Source: Diadema setosum (lineage: Eukaryota > Echinodermata > Echinoidea > Diadematoida > Diadematidae). Taken from it: a stretch of 64,000 nucleotides of DNA. This document shows, one piece after another, positions 20,645-33,600 of the stretch. The stretch is taken from contig NC_092705.1 of the NCBI RefSeq assembly GCF_964275005.1, forward strand, positions 1,130,071 through 1,194,070, given 5' to 3'. The first letter of the stretch is position 1; each line of letters opens with the position of its first letter. Under the pieces are notes generated by a model, which searched no databases, had not been told where the DNA came from, and worked only from the letters and a program-made list of their open reading frames with translations. The translations under genes and the position numbers were made by a program.

Positions 20645-23600
20645 TCATAGTTCATCATCATCTTCCGTTTTTGCTTTCTTCGGCTGTATCATCTTTTTCT
20701 TTTTCTGGCCCGGCTTCGGTACAAGTTTCCTCCTCTTCGTCTTCAAGATGTTGTAACCTCGGAAGTAGGTGTAACGACGCGTGCACAGCGGGATGTAGAA
20801 TGCTCTGCAAAATTTGTATGAGCTGCTGGAGTGTAACAACACAGCAAGAGAAAGTAGATTAGTTTGTGACTTGCTTCTCAAACATACACAGTTTTCAATT
20901 CACCTGCAATCATCAATCAGTATATGCACCCATGCAGGTGGAAAAATACAGTGTATGTAAAAACTGTTAACTATTGAATTTACTACATCCACAGCTGTAT
21001 ATAAAACTTTACGCAGGTGAGCCGAACATCCATTGACTGGAAGCCAGATGAAAGTCCTTAATTTTCCCCCATGCATTTATGTATTACAAAGAAGAAAGCA
21101 TTCCCTTAAACAGAGTCAGAGCCAAAGTAAAAATCAAGTCACTGTGTGAGTTGGAGTTAAGCTTCCTTTTCTTTTGGTGGTACATGGTATTTTTCCCCTA
21201 CCTAATTAATATAACACAAGGGTAACGGTGTACAATTCATGGAAAAAGAATATGATTAGGTAACAGCAACATCCAAAAGGAATGTCTTCAGTAACAGCTA
21301 CTGTACAAGCTGTCATTTTTGTGTACGGATATTTTCGCAAATAAGGAGATCAAAGACATTTTCAAGAGATGTTGTTTTTTGCAATTTGAAACCGCAGCTA
21401 TCATAAGCTCACTAATGCCTGTCCATTCATATTTTCACTTGTTAAATATGCATTCCCACAATGATTCACAAAAATTAATTCCTTGCAGAAATAATAGCTT
21501 TTACAGTACTCCAAATTAATAAAAATATAAAATACGTTTTAAAAACTGACCCACCTGAGATGCGATTATCATTAATTTTAACTTGAACATTTTCTCCAAT
21601 TCCAAAGACTTTGACTCATGTTAAGTTCACTTTATTGCATACATTATGATGATGATGATCCACAGCATTTGTATAGCACCATAATTATATCTCTTTTAGA
21701 AACATTCAAAGGCTCAGACATTATCAGGAATTCATTCATTGTAAGCATCATTACACTGTTTGTAGGATATGACAAAACATTCCTTTAAAACCATACCAGC
21801 AGGAAGGTGTAAATGCTTACAGTAATATGCAATACTGCCCTCATAAGTCAGAAAGCACCAACATGACATGACAACCAGTATTTATAGCACCTTGTCAAAA
21901 TAGATTTAAAGCGCTCACACTATTACAAAAGAATTCAAAAACTTGACAATATATCTACTGAACTAAACCAAACCAAACAGAGAGAGAGAGAAGAAAAAAA
22001 GAGACAAATCCATGACAATTAACTTGATGTGGTCACAATATCGTCGGAATTAAGTTCTACCAACATTTCACTTACTCTTGAGTAAAATACAGCACAATCA
22101 AACACCATCTATTATCTACACAAAAAAGATTGACAGAGTAATTTTTGCCCTCATTCAATAGCAATATCTTTAAGTGAAATTGTGTTCCAATGTTTGTCTT
22201 GAAAATATACAGACAAAAAAAAAAAAAAACAACAACAACTTTTTACTCCAGTCTTGTGACAGTGTAGAATTTTCATTGCCACAAGGACTGATGAGAAACT
22301 TACATCGAAGCATCCAGAAAGCCCTGGTTAGCGATGATCTGCCATTCATCGGTACGGTTGGAGTAACGTGGTTCCCGTGGCGATTCGTTTGGAAGATCCA
22401 AATCGATGAGGTAATGGCACTTGGAAATATCAATCTAGGAAAGATGAGAAGCATGAATCCACACTTTGATGAAAGAAGAATATCATGCAACAAATGTGGA
22501 GGACAATGATGTCTGTTTACAGGTAGAACAGAAATTCTTTTCCATAGCAGACATTGGGCAAGCACAGCAACTTCAGATCATTGATAATTTCAACCTCGAT
22601 CCAATTCAATCTAATCTATTTGGGTACTTGCGCAGAAGAATCACACTCATGACAATCCAACAACATAATGATGATGATAATGCATCTTAAGGTAAAAGAA
22701 AACCAAATAAGTTGTTTGAAATGATGATTAACCAATCACTGTATATGGGTATCGATATTATGTAGTAACAAAGATTTGTATTTCGTTTTGTTTTTGGAAA
22801 ATGGTAGGGGTTTACAGGAAGTTTGCTAAATCAGTGGTCAATACAGATCGAGGATTTTTTCAACACACATGAAAAGATCTGCAATCAAAAAATGAATGTT
22901 CTCTATAAATTACAGGAAATACATTTTTTAACCACATGCCATGAAACAGGTAGTGAACAATTATGTCTCGGCATTCAGTCTGCCTAAATTGTACAATGTT
23001 TTCTAGATGTCGTTGAAGAATGTGACTCACATATCTGGATGTTTCTTCCTTGTTAAGATCATTCATATCACTGGGGATGATGACCGTAGCGTCTGGCCCG
23101 AGGCTGTATGGTTTGGGAAGCTGACCTCTAAACTCTGACTCGATAAACTGTAATCTCCAACTAAAAACAAGAAATATCGGTCAATGAGACAAAGATAGAC
23201 AAAACGTAAGTTTTGAGAGAATTCAATTATGTAAAGTTTTGACAGAATCATTTCAGAATGAAAATTTCTTCACACAAACACTGAAATAACTAAATTGTCA
23301 CAAATCTATGAAAAATTGATTGCAACTGAATTGACACTGCAATAGAAATTGTTACTTTTGCGAATGTTAATAATGAAACATAATAAAGATGACATTTTGT
23401 CACAAACCAGAATTAATTTCTAAGTATTCAGTTTAACTCTGGTCTGAATGAATATAGACTGACCTGAAAGATCAACATCATGTATGCTAGGGCCAATCTC
23501 TTTTTCCTTTTCAACCTTATGGATTCAATCTATGCAAAATTAATTGCCTTTACAATTACTCTAATATTTTCAATTTTGGACAAGTTTTTTCAATAATTGG

Positions 23601-26600
23601 AGATGATTTTATTTGCTCTGAAATGAGAAAATCTTAGAGAAGAGGAAAAAACTCACTTGTCTGGTAGGAAGAAGCTGCTAGGAAACCGATACCACTCCTT
23701 GCCGACACACACATTGACTACTTTATCTGATGAGAGTGTGTGAATCTCTGGACTACCAGCAATGGCTCCTAGCTGGGGGTACAGGTCCAAGGGGGCGTGG
23801 TAGGCTGAATGGAAGAAATAGGCTGCTATCAGATTGTGCCTTTGATGCCAAGCTCACACTCAAATCTGATCAATACTTCACTGCCTTTGGTTTACACCTG
23901 TATTCATTTGACTAGTAATTCTTATATACACCTTCCCTCTTCCCATTACCGGTATTTTGTTCTCTGGTTGGCACTTGTACATCTGCTGGTAAATATTATG
24001 TGCCAATTAGCACACACAGTATGAAATTAACTGGCAGTGACTTGGAGTCATGTACTGTATATGCCAAATATTTTGCAACTTTTTTATATTATTCGTGGAA
24101 AAATGAGCAAAGAAAATGGGATTCCATTCAGATTTGAACCCGAGGACCTCCGGATTGCTAGCCCAGTGCTCTACTGACTGAGCTACAGAAAGCCCTAGTA
24201 CAGTGTTTGTCCCAGAAACCCTAGTGTCACAAATTTTGCTAGTCAGGTGCTATTCGCGAATTTAAAGACACACGAAAATATTGACTCCGAAAATATTGAT
24301 CCCGATGTGAACATGACGTGCACGTATACATTTCTCTGTTCAGTGCTGTATTCTATGGTTGCGAATTGAACCACTCGCAAAATCGTCAGGAAGTCCAAAT
24401 TCACGAAAATCTAGACTCGCAAAATATATGGCATATTATACCACTCTTCTTCATCTCCAATGTGTAACTAAGACATTCCAGGGGAACTTTGGCTTTAATT
24501 CCATCTGGCTGGGCTATCTTGCTCTCATTACTGACAAATTACCATTTTTTGTGTTTGTTTGTACTCTTTTTTTTGGGGGGGGGGGGAGGATGATGATTAG
24601 TCAAACACTTTTGAAATAGCCTTGGAAAAATACAATCAATTGGATGCGTGCAAAAGGATTACTTTGCTAAACTACTGTTCATCCCATGTGGCAGGTTTGC
24701 TATGGTTATGTTTGTGACCAGCACAACATTCTTGTGATATTTCTTCTATTATAATCCAATTTGCAAAGAGAAAGAAGCCTCAAATAAATAAAACAATATG
24801 CTTCATAACGTGTTCAGAAATATCTGAACAGCTTGATATCTGTTACACAACCGCGTAATCATAGTCAGTGTATGTAAATGTGACAAACTAAGAAATAATT
24901 CTCTCATTCAGTGTGGCTTCTAGCATTTCAACTTAAAATGTGCGAGACACAAACGACCTAAAACAAAATATGTGTGATGAAATAAATTTGTCTGCTCTGA
25001 AGAAGTAATATAGTACATGTAGAATATTGACTTTGTTATAGATATTTTAGTTGTAAGGAGGTAATGACATGAAAAGAAAGTGGCCAACACAACTAATCAA
25101 TTCAAATTCATGAAATTCTTCTGTCGAGATATTTTCATTGCAACTGATTGACAAATTGCCCTACATCAACATAAATAAGCACTGAATTGATCAGTGTTTT
25201 AGTAGTAGCCATGACAACAATCATAGGCATACATACTCGAGCAGGATTCGAACTCACGACCTCCTGATCACTGGACAGGCGTCATCTTCACTAGACCACC
25301 GAGCTTTCGCCTGACAGCAAGTGTTGGTTCTAATCCTTATAGTATGCAGCGGGTACTCCGTAATTATTCAAATTCATGAAATTCGAGATTTTTCACTGCA
25401 ACTGATTGACAAATTGCCCTACATCCACGTAAATAAGCACTGAATTGAGCAGTGTTTTAGTAGTAGCCATGACAACAATCATGGGCGTACATACTGTCCA
25501 GTGATCAGGAGGTCGTAGGTTCGAATCCTGCTCGAGTATGTATGCCCACGATTGTTGTCATGGCTACTACTAAAACACTTCAATGCTTATTCAAAACAAT
25601 TCAGTGCTTATTTACATCGATGTAGGGCAATTTGTTAATCAGTTGCAACAACTAATCAAATCTCAATATGATGGCAGGGCAATTCATATTACATCCATCT
25701 GTAATTACCCATCTGTAATTACCCATTTGTAATTATCTGTAACTATCTAAGATCAACGACTCTATGGACACTTGCTGAACTGGAGGATGATTCAAAGTAT
25801 TACCATAGAAGAGCATTCCGGATCGCAAGAGGGAGAGTGTGCCAAATAGGAAGGAGAAAGCCAAAGCCAGATGGTTGGAGGAGTAGGTGTAATGCTGGGA
25901 GAGATGGGGTGTGAAGATCCGGTGGTATAATTTCTGCAAGACAGGTGGTGGTAGAATCAGGCTGGGTTTGAGTGTGATTCCAGTGTTACCCACAGATGGG
26001 GCAGTGCATGACTGAACAACAGTGTCTATGTGTCTACTATAAAAGCATCAAAGTTTATGGTAAAACTTTTTACAGTGTTCAAATACATTTTTGTAGCAGA
26101 AACTCAGATCCTTCAGTGTACACAAAGTCTTCACAAGCAACACTATGATCCTTAAAGTCTACACTAAAATTTCCAGAGTTCATTAAAATTATCACAGTTA
26201 ACACAAAATCTTTACAGCAGACACTTATCATTAGCAAACAAACCAATCTTCAGTCTACCCTAAAATCTGCAGTGTATACAAAAATTTAGCAAACTTTGTG
26301 GTTGTTTACAAATGTACAATGTAGGCAATATTCTGTGAACGAAGCAAGCACAGAATTTGAATACATTCCAGAAATGGTCTACTAGCTGAAGAAAAGCATA
26401 TAAGTCATGAGATACCATCTGTGCACTCATGCCAATAATGTAGCCAGCATGTACTGGTACATTGGATGACACGGTGGATATAACAATTGTACTAGTATTC
26501 TACAGTGAGAGAAGACAGGAGGTACATGTAACCCACCTGTCCAGCTGAGACTGCCACGCCCCCTCCCAGGCAGATGAGAGGATAGACCGGGAAGAGGAAC

Positions 26601-27564
26601 CTCTCCTCCTGCCAAACACAGACAGACATCATGAGACATTATAAGATATCATGAGACACCATGAGACACCATAAAACCTCGTCAAAGGCATGTCTCATTG
26701 TTAGTATAAGTACCAGATATGTATTTTGCCAATAGCTTTTGAATAGAGATGTGCCAGAAATCAAAATATTGTGCATACATCTAACTCTATATTGCATATA
26801 GTGGATTCAGCTGGATTAGCTCTGAAGGTAATAAATTCATACTGTAGATAATCATATATTGTAATTCCTTAATTTTTGGTTTCATTGAGGGCCACTTTGC
26901 AGAAGAAGTGCTATCAAGCATTGCCGATAGGGAAAATCACAGCACAGACTCTAAAGAACCAGAACTTCCAACCTTGTTTTACTGATACTTTCCCTTGAGT
27001 TAAAATAATGTGCAAAATTTAAACAATTGCAAGTGAATCTCCCACTTTGACATAAATGGCAGAGTTTGCATGACATAACTTTTAGATGGTAGACATGCAC
27101 TTGTTTTCTAAGTCAAATTATCATCATCATCATAAACAGTAATACTCTCATTATGTGGCAGTACTGCCAATCCAAATTCTCTGTAGTTTCTCATTGACTG
27201 CCAATTTACTGAATTTAACTCAAGAGAGCAGGCAAACAATCTCAACAGTCTACAAGTAAATGAAGATCATAATAATGACAATATGACCTCTAACCTTTGA
27301 CCTGTAGGGGGGAAACTTTCAAAGAGGTCATGAGTTCACTCACCTTGTGAGGTCTGGTGAAGAAGATGAGACACCAGATGTAGAAGGATGACATGGTGAG
27401 CCAGAGTGGGACGGCTTTCTTGTTGCCTACCACACTGCTGTTTGACACCCAGTTTACAAACATCTACAAACAAACAAACAAACAAACGTGTATACAAACA
27501 ATTTATCATTCAATCACTCAACAACACTGCTGTTTGACACCCAGTTTACAAACATCTACAAATT

Positions 27565-27615
<51 letters not shown>

Positions 27616-30600
27616 CATTGATCAATCCATCAATCAATTAATCAACAAAATCACAAACACACAAGAGGAGATGTATCCTGGGAGGCATTTCATGAAGCAT
27701 TTTGTCCAACAAAGTTGTCGGACAAATTTGCTCTCAGCCAATCACATGCAAGAATTTCAGTAGCTTGTAACAGTTTGTCAGAAAAATATCCGACCAAGCT
27801 GCTTCATGAAATGCCCCCTCACAGCTGCTGAGACTCCCTCATCCTGCAGGAGCTTCCTGAAAACCAAGACATCATCCCTTCATGTCCTGACACTGTGACA
27901 GGAGAAATATAAAAATCTCCCCGATTTGGGAACTATCTTTACCCACTGAGAGGCTCGTGAAACACAAATGTCTTCATGATTGCTCATAGAAACTTTGATG
28001 AGTTTGATGTAAGGATGCTGGTAGCCCTGGCTGTGTCAATGAATGTGACTGCAAAATAGCATCAGAGATCATTCATTTTACTTCTTCTCATGAGACAAGA
28101 CTTCTTTATGACTTTCTTATCCTCTTGGCTGGGTAAATTCAGTTTGTTTCAATGCTGCACAAAAGATTAAAGTGATCTTCATGATTGCATGATCACAAGG
28201 CTGTTGGTCACTTTCAAACCCTTTTATAATCATTAAAACAGATTAAATCCATGAGTAAATAAAGATGCAATATATTTAGATCACAGACAGAAAGAGACAT
28301 ATCTCAATCTTGGGTCTGCCTTCCAGGCTGTCTGGGTTTGAAGAGAGTCAACCTAAAGGCTACGAGGTTAGAAAATCTTCTTTCTCTCTCCCAACCTGAT
28401 GAAACCAAAATCAACCAAAAAGTACATCCAAGTGTATTTAACTAATTTAGGATGAGCTGATTTTTGCTACAACACACGTTAACCATATACACTTGCCCGA
28501 TTATATTCGGGACTCATCCTCAATGGGTAAGAGAAGAACAAAGTAACAATGTACACAATAGACTTGCATGTACAAGTGGGACACGCCAAAATATTCCATG
28601 TCTTCTAAATTGTTTAACTTTATTCATCACATTTTTCCTTTAACACTTGGTTTTATGAGTAAATTTTCCACGAAATAATGTTTGATTGCAGAGACTTTCT
28701 AATTTGGTTACATCACAACTCCACTCATTTTCATATTCATGAAAAATTCAAAATATATTCTTCATGTATAGAAACATTCTAATTTGTCCACACTGCAACT
28801 CCATTCATTTTCATATTCATTAAAATTCAAAATATATTCTTCACGTATAGAAACATTGACTAAGGTGAGTAAAAGTATTACATGATATGTGATAATCATA
28901 CTCACTGCTAGTGGAAGTGCTATAAGGGCAAGCGGGAAGACGATGTTGAAATTGAGAAACCCATTCAAGAAATAAAACGTCCAGGACTCCACCCCTGAAA
29001 AATCAAGACAATATTTTGCAAAAACTATAAAGCAGAAACAAAGACTGCTCTACTGCTACTTCAAAGCATTGGAGAACCCATCCTGTTTTTAAGGTTAACA
29101 AAGAAACAACCTGACAAATTTCTACAATGTTTGTAGCTCATTCAATCTCTTTAAGAAGAATTAGAAAAAACAATGTGGAAATAAAAAAGAAAAGAAAAGC
29201 AAAAAAGCAAATAAACTAAGGAGAAATGCTGACTATCAATATTGATAGTGTAACTCTTAACTGTGTATGTTTTCTCACCAGCCAGTAGTACATGTATGTC
29301 CCGTAGGGATGTTAAAGAATTGAAGTCCAGCAGGTTTCTGGTTTTCAGGCTTGATATTTTCTTCAGAAATTTTATCAAATCCTGATAGTTTTGTGTCCAA
29401 TGGATGTCTAAATGCCACATAGGAAAGAAAATTCTTATTTTCTAACGGCATTGTGACAACAGATGAAATATATGAAATCAATAAATGCAATATCTTATCT
29501 CTCTTAGGTTGCAATCACAGCACATTGAAATGTTGTCATCAATGGACCAGGAGGAGAGCTTTAGCAATGAAAGAATTGCAACAAGAGGGAATTAAGACAC
29601 TTTTAACTGGTTGGCAGTTTCATTAACAATGACATCCAATTTCACATGATATCTATAGATGTGTCTGTTGGTCACTTTTTAATCCAGTGCTCATGAATCC
29701 GGTTATATCCCTGATATACGACATTTTACATCTACACATAATACAGATAAAAAGAACCACAAGGAGGTAGATGAACATTCTTACCATATAAGTCTGGACC
29801 ATGTTCACTGAACACATTGTATAAAACAATATTGAGAGGTGCAATGACCAGCTTTCCATACATGTACGTATCTATCAGGACCTGGGGAATCTGGGAAATC
29901 AATTTAAGAAATTAAAAAACAAGATTGTCACATTTGCATTTGACAGACCAACAAAGTATGAGGCATATATACACAATGTATCAACACATCCAGATACCCA
30001 CCAGAGCAGCATGTGTAAATTTACATGCAAATGAATTGCTGCAATTCAGTACATAGATCAAGTTCCTGTGAATCTAACACTCAGCTAAGTGATAGCTTCA
30101 TAATGGACTGCTTTTGTAATGTATTCATGGATGTTTCTTTTCCTACTGTCTAGAAACAAGCTATTTACAATTGTAGTTTACCTGCTCCCCCCCCCCTTTA
30201 GTAATGTATTCAAATTCTAAGCATGCTTTGTTCACAAAAGTTGCCCTTATCAACCACAAAGATTGTCGGAGGTTTGCCCGACCTTGCACACAACTAAATG
30301 AATTTCCTGCTCTAAAAACTTAATTAGATGGAGAAGGTGAATATAATGGTTTATTAGGCTGTAGGAAAAAGAAACACCATGGCCCAAATTCACGAAGGTG
30401 GTACAAGTGAAACCACGGTTTAAACCATAGACAATTTGTATGGAGCGCCAAGTGTCGCATGGCCTATTTCGTTACGAAATCAGTCATTTTGTTAATGAAA
30501 TGATCACTTCGTCAACGAAATGTTGTCATTTATTTCGTTACGAAATGATCATTTCAGGCCCATGAGTTAAATTGCATTACAGAAATGGTTTATCAGATTT

Positions 30601-33600
30601 CTTATGCAGGATTTCACTTGGTGTTCATCAATTGTTTCCATGTAGGGCAAGCCATCAGCAAATTTGCAAGTAAAGAATGCATAGAATTTGTATACACTAC
30701 AGAAATGGTCTATTCCACCCATGACTCAAATTTATATTTACTTTCAAGTAAGTCAAACCACTTTTGAATATATAACATCTGTCCAGATGTTGTTTTTTTT
30801 CATTTTGGCAAAGTCATTAGTTACGTTCAGACGACAAGCCTTTACCTCGAGGTTTGAGCTTGTAGTTAGGGACCGTGAAGACGCACTTGTAGTTAGCTAA
30901 CCTCGAGGTTAGCTCGATGTTAAGAGCCACGAGAAATCTTATGGTTAGCACTCTAACCACGAGCCGCGGGGGGTCCCCACTCGTAGTTAAGCACCGTGTG
31001 GATACAAAAATCAACACACTCAAAGGGGAAGGAATGTAACCTCGAGGTTTCGTAACCTCGAGGTTAAGATTCGTCGTGTGGACACACGTCGAAGTTAGGG
31101 GGCAAGAGCTAAACCTCGAGGTTTCCTAACCTCGAGGTTAGGGCTTGTCGTCTGAACATAACTAATGATTTATGCTGCAAGTCAGGACTACACAGGACTA
31201 AACTAATCCATGGTTACTACATGCTCATTCTTTTAACCCTGACAGCCATAGACAAACACAAAGGCATAAGATGCCTAAAATATTCAGAGGCCTATTTCCT
31301 GACAATGTTGGTCTTCATCTATCATAATATGTTAATACATGCAGAGAATCGAAATTTTCCATGGTGAGAAAAGTTGAGAATAATGATAATAATAACTATA
31401 AAGGGGAGTATTCATAATGCCCTTTTCCCTTATAATGCCCCTAAATTTATAATACTTATAATGCCCTTAGAATGAAACTATAACCTCATACTGACATATA
31501 ACTTTTGACTTACTATAAAAGTAGATATTTTCATGCAAATGATTTTGCACGTTTTGCCAACTAAGATGAATTTCGCATCCTTTTCAATCTGCAGAATCAA
31601 GACAAAATACAGTATGTCCCCAAAAAAATTACAACGGGGCCCTCCGCAATGATATCTTTAAAAATAGTGAATCAATCTAAATACAAATTCAGGGTATGAA
31701 ACTATAACTCATTGCCCACATCTTACAGAAAACCCCATTCGATTTGCTTCAGTGGTCAAAGAGAAATACAGAATTTTGTAGAGGATGTCGGGAATCTCTT
31801 CTGTCCAAGTTCTGTCTATTGTTCACACACAAGATCATCGAAATGCTAAACTCGGAAGAATCTGATTCATGACATGCTTTACAACAATCCACATTTCTCT
31901 GTGACCGCTTAACAAAATCGAATGGGGATTTCTGCAAAATAGAGCTAAAATGTTATATTTCAAGACCCTGAAGTAGCATTTGAAAAATTTAATCATATTG
32001 GGCATTATCAATGCGAAAATCTTATTGTAATTTTTGGGGGGACATACTGCAGTAAGTCGCCCCAAAAATTACAATCAGATTTTCGAATTGATAACACCTA
32101 TTATGATCAACCTGTATACGTGCTACTTCAGAGTCTTAAGGTATAACATCTTAGCTCTATTTTGCAGAAAACCCCATTCAATTTGGTTAAGTGGTCACAG
32201 AGAAATGTGGATTGTTGTAAAGCATGTCATGAATCGGATTCTTCCGAGTTTAGCATTTCGATGATCTTGTGTGTGAACAATAGACAGAACTTGGACAGAA
32301 GAGATTCCCGATATCCTCTACAAAATTCCGTATTTCTCTTTGACCACTGAAGCAAATCGAATGGGGTTTTCTATAAGATGTCGGCAATGAGTTATAGTCT
32401 CATACCCTGAATTTTTATTAAGATTCGTTCACTATTTTTAAAGATATCATTGCCGAAGGCTGCGTTGTAATTTTTTTTGGGACATACTGTAGTGGTTCAT
32501 ATAACAAGCAAATATATTCTTGTGCTTTTATTTTTGCACTTGTTCCTGGTTGCATGATATGAGCAAAAATTTCCACTTTTTGGTATATTGCTGTCTAATA
32601 ACAGATTCTATTCCCTGAGGGTTAACAGAAGAAAGGTTTTTTACTTACAAGAATTGCTATGACTGCCACAACGCACCATTGAATGAAGTAGACAACATGC
32701 TTTCTCCTCAAAACAATATCAATTGCTATGGGAATTCTGTGAAAAGAAAAATAATATTGATTCTTTCTAATATGCACGTCAGTAGCACAACTGGATGCAA
32801 CATGTTATTTATATTCATAACCAATCACTGAACAACCATACTGAAGATTTTCTAACATTAAAATGCTTTTACCAATAACAATATCTATGCTAAATAATTG
32901 TACATCCAATCATGACCACATTGTAATCTACTTGACAAAATCACAATTTTTAATTGCAGAGAGACTACAAGAGATTTACGTACTGACATTTAAAAGTAAA
33001 AAAAAATTACAAGAAAAGCAAACCAAAAAAAAACAAACAAAAACACAAATAACACTAAAATCACAGTTAAGTTGACCAATGCTTTACAGTCTTCTTGCAC
33101 CAGAGAAATATCAGATAAAATCACTTACCCGATGGCCCCAGCAAACGGCCAACTGATGAAAGTGCTCATTGCGGTAGCGATGATTGCAATCTGAAATTGA
33201 AGAGATTTGAAGCAAACTGCTTCGTTTACACTGTTATCCATGATAACATTTACAGTACTCTTACTGTGGCTGGAGAGTTTGGACTTTCTCTGCCAGAGTA
33301 AATATGTAAGATCAAGACAATGACACCATTTTGTATGAATGATCAAAAAAGAAACAAGGAAAAGTAGAAATTACGCGGTGCGTAATATATGTCCCCGCCG
33401 GAAGTAGCATTTAGTAGCAAAATGTACAATATAGGTAAAAAGATCAAGGTCAAAGGTCAAAGAAGTCAAAGGTCAAAATTCTATGTAGAAGTTTTGAAGC
33501 CCTCACCAAGTGCCATCACATAAAGCAAACGGAATCGAAATCGGGTTAGAAATGGCGAAGGAGTAGCATTTTGTAGCCAATGTACAATATAGGTAAAAAA

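Noticed and set aside
24131-24194. tRNA-Ala gene on the - strand
   Set aside because: Box A, anticodon loop and box B are recognisable, but the acceptor and T stems do not pair and it lies inside a mobile element.
25240-25330. Second tRNA gene on the - strand
   Set aside because: Only the promoter boxes look right; the body continues into SINE sequence repeated nearby.
31835-32264. Two similar 76-residue frames on opposite strands
   Set aside because: They are mirror copies from the arms of one palindrome. They look like neither a transposase nor a conserved protein.
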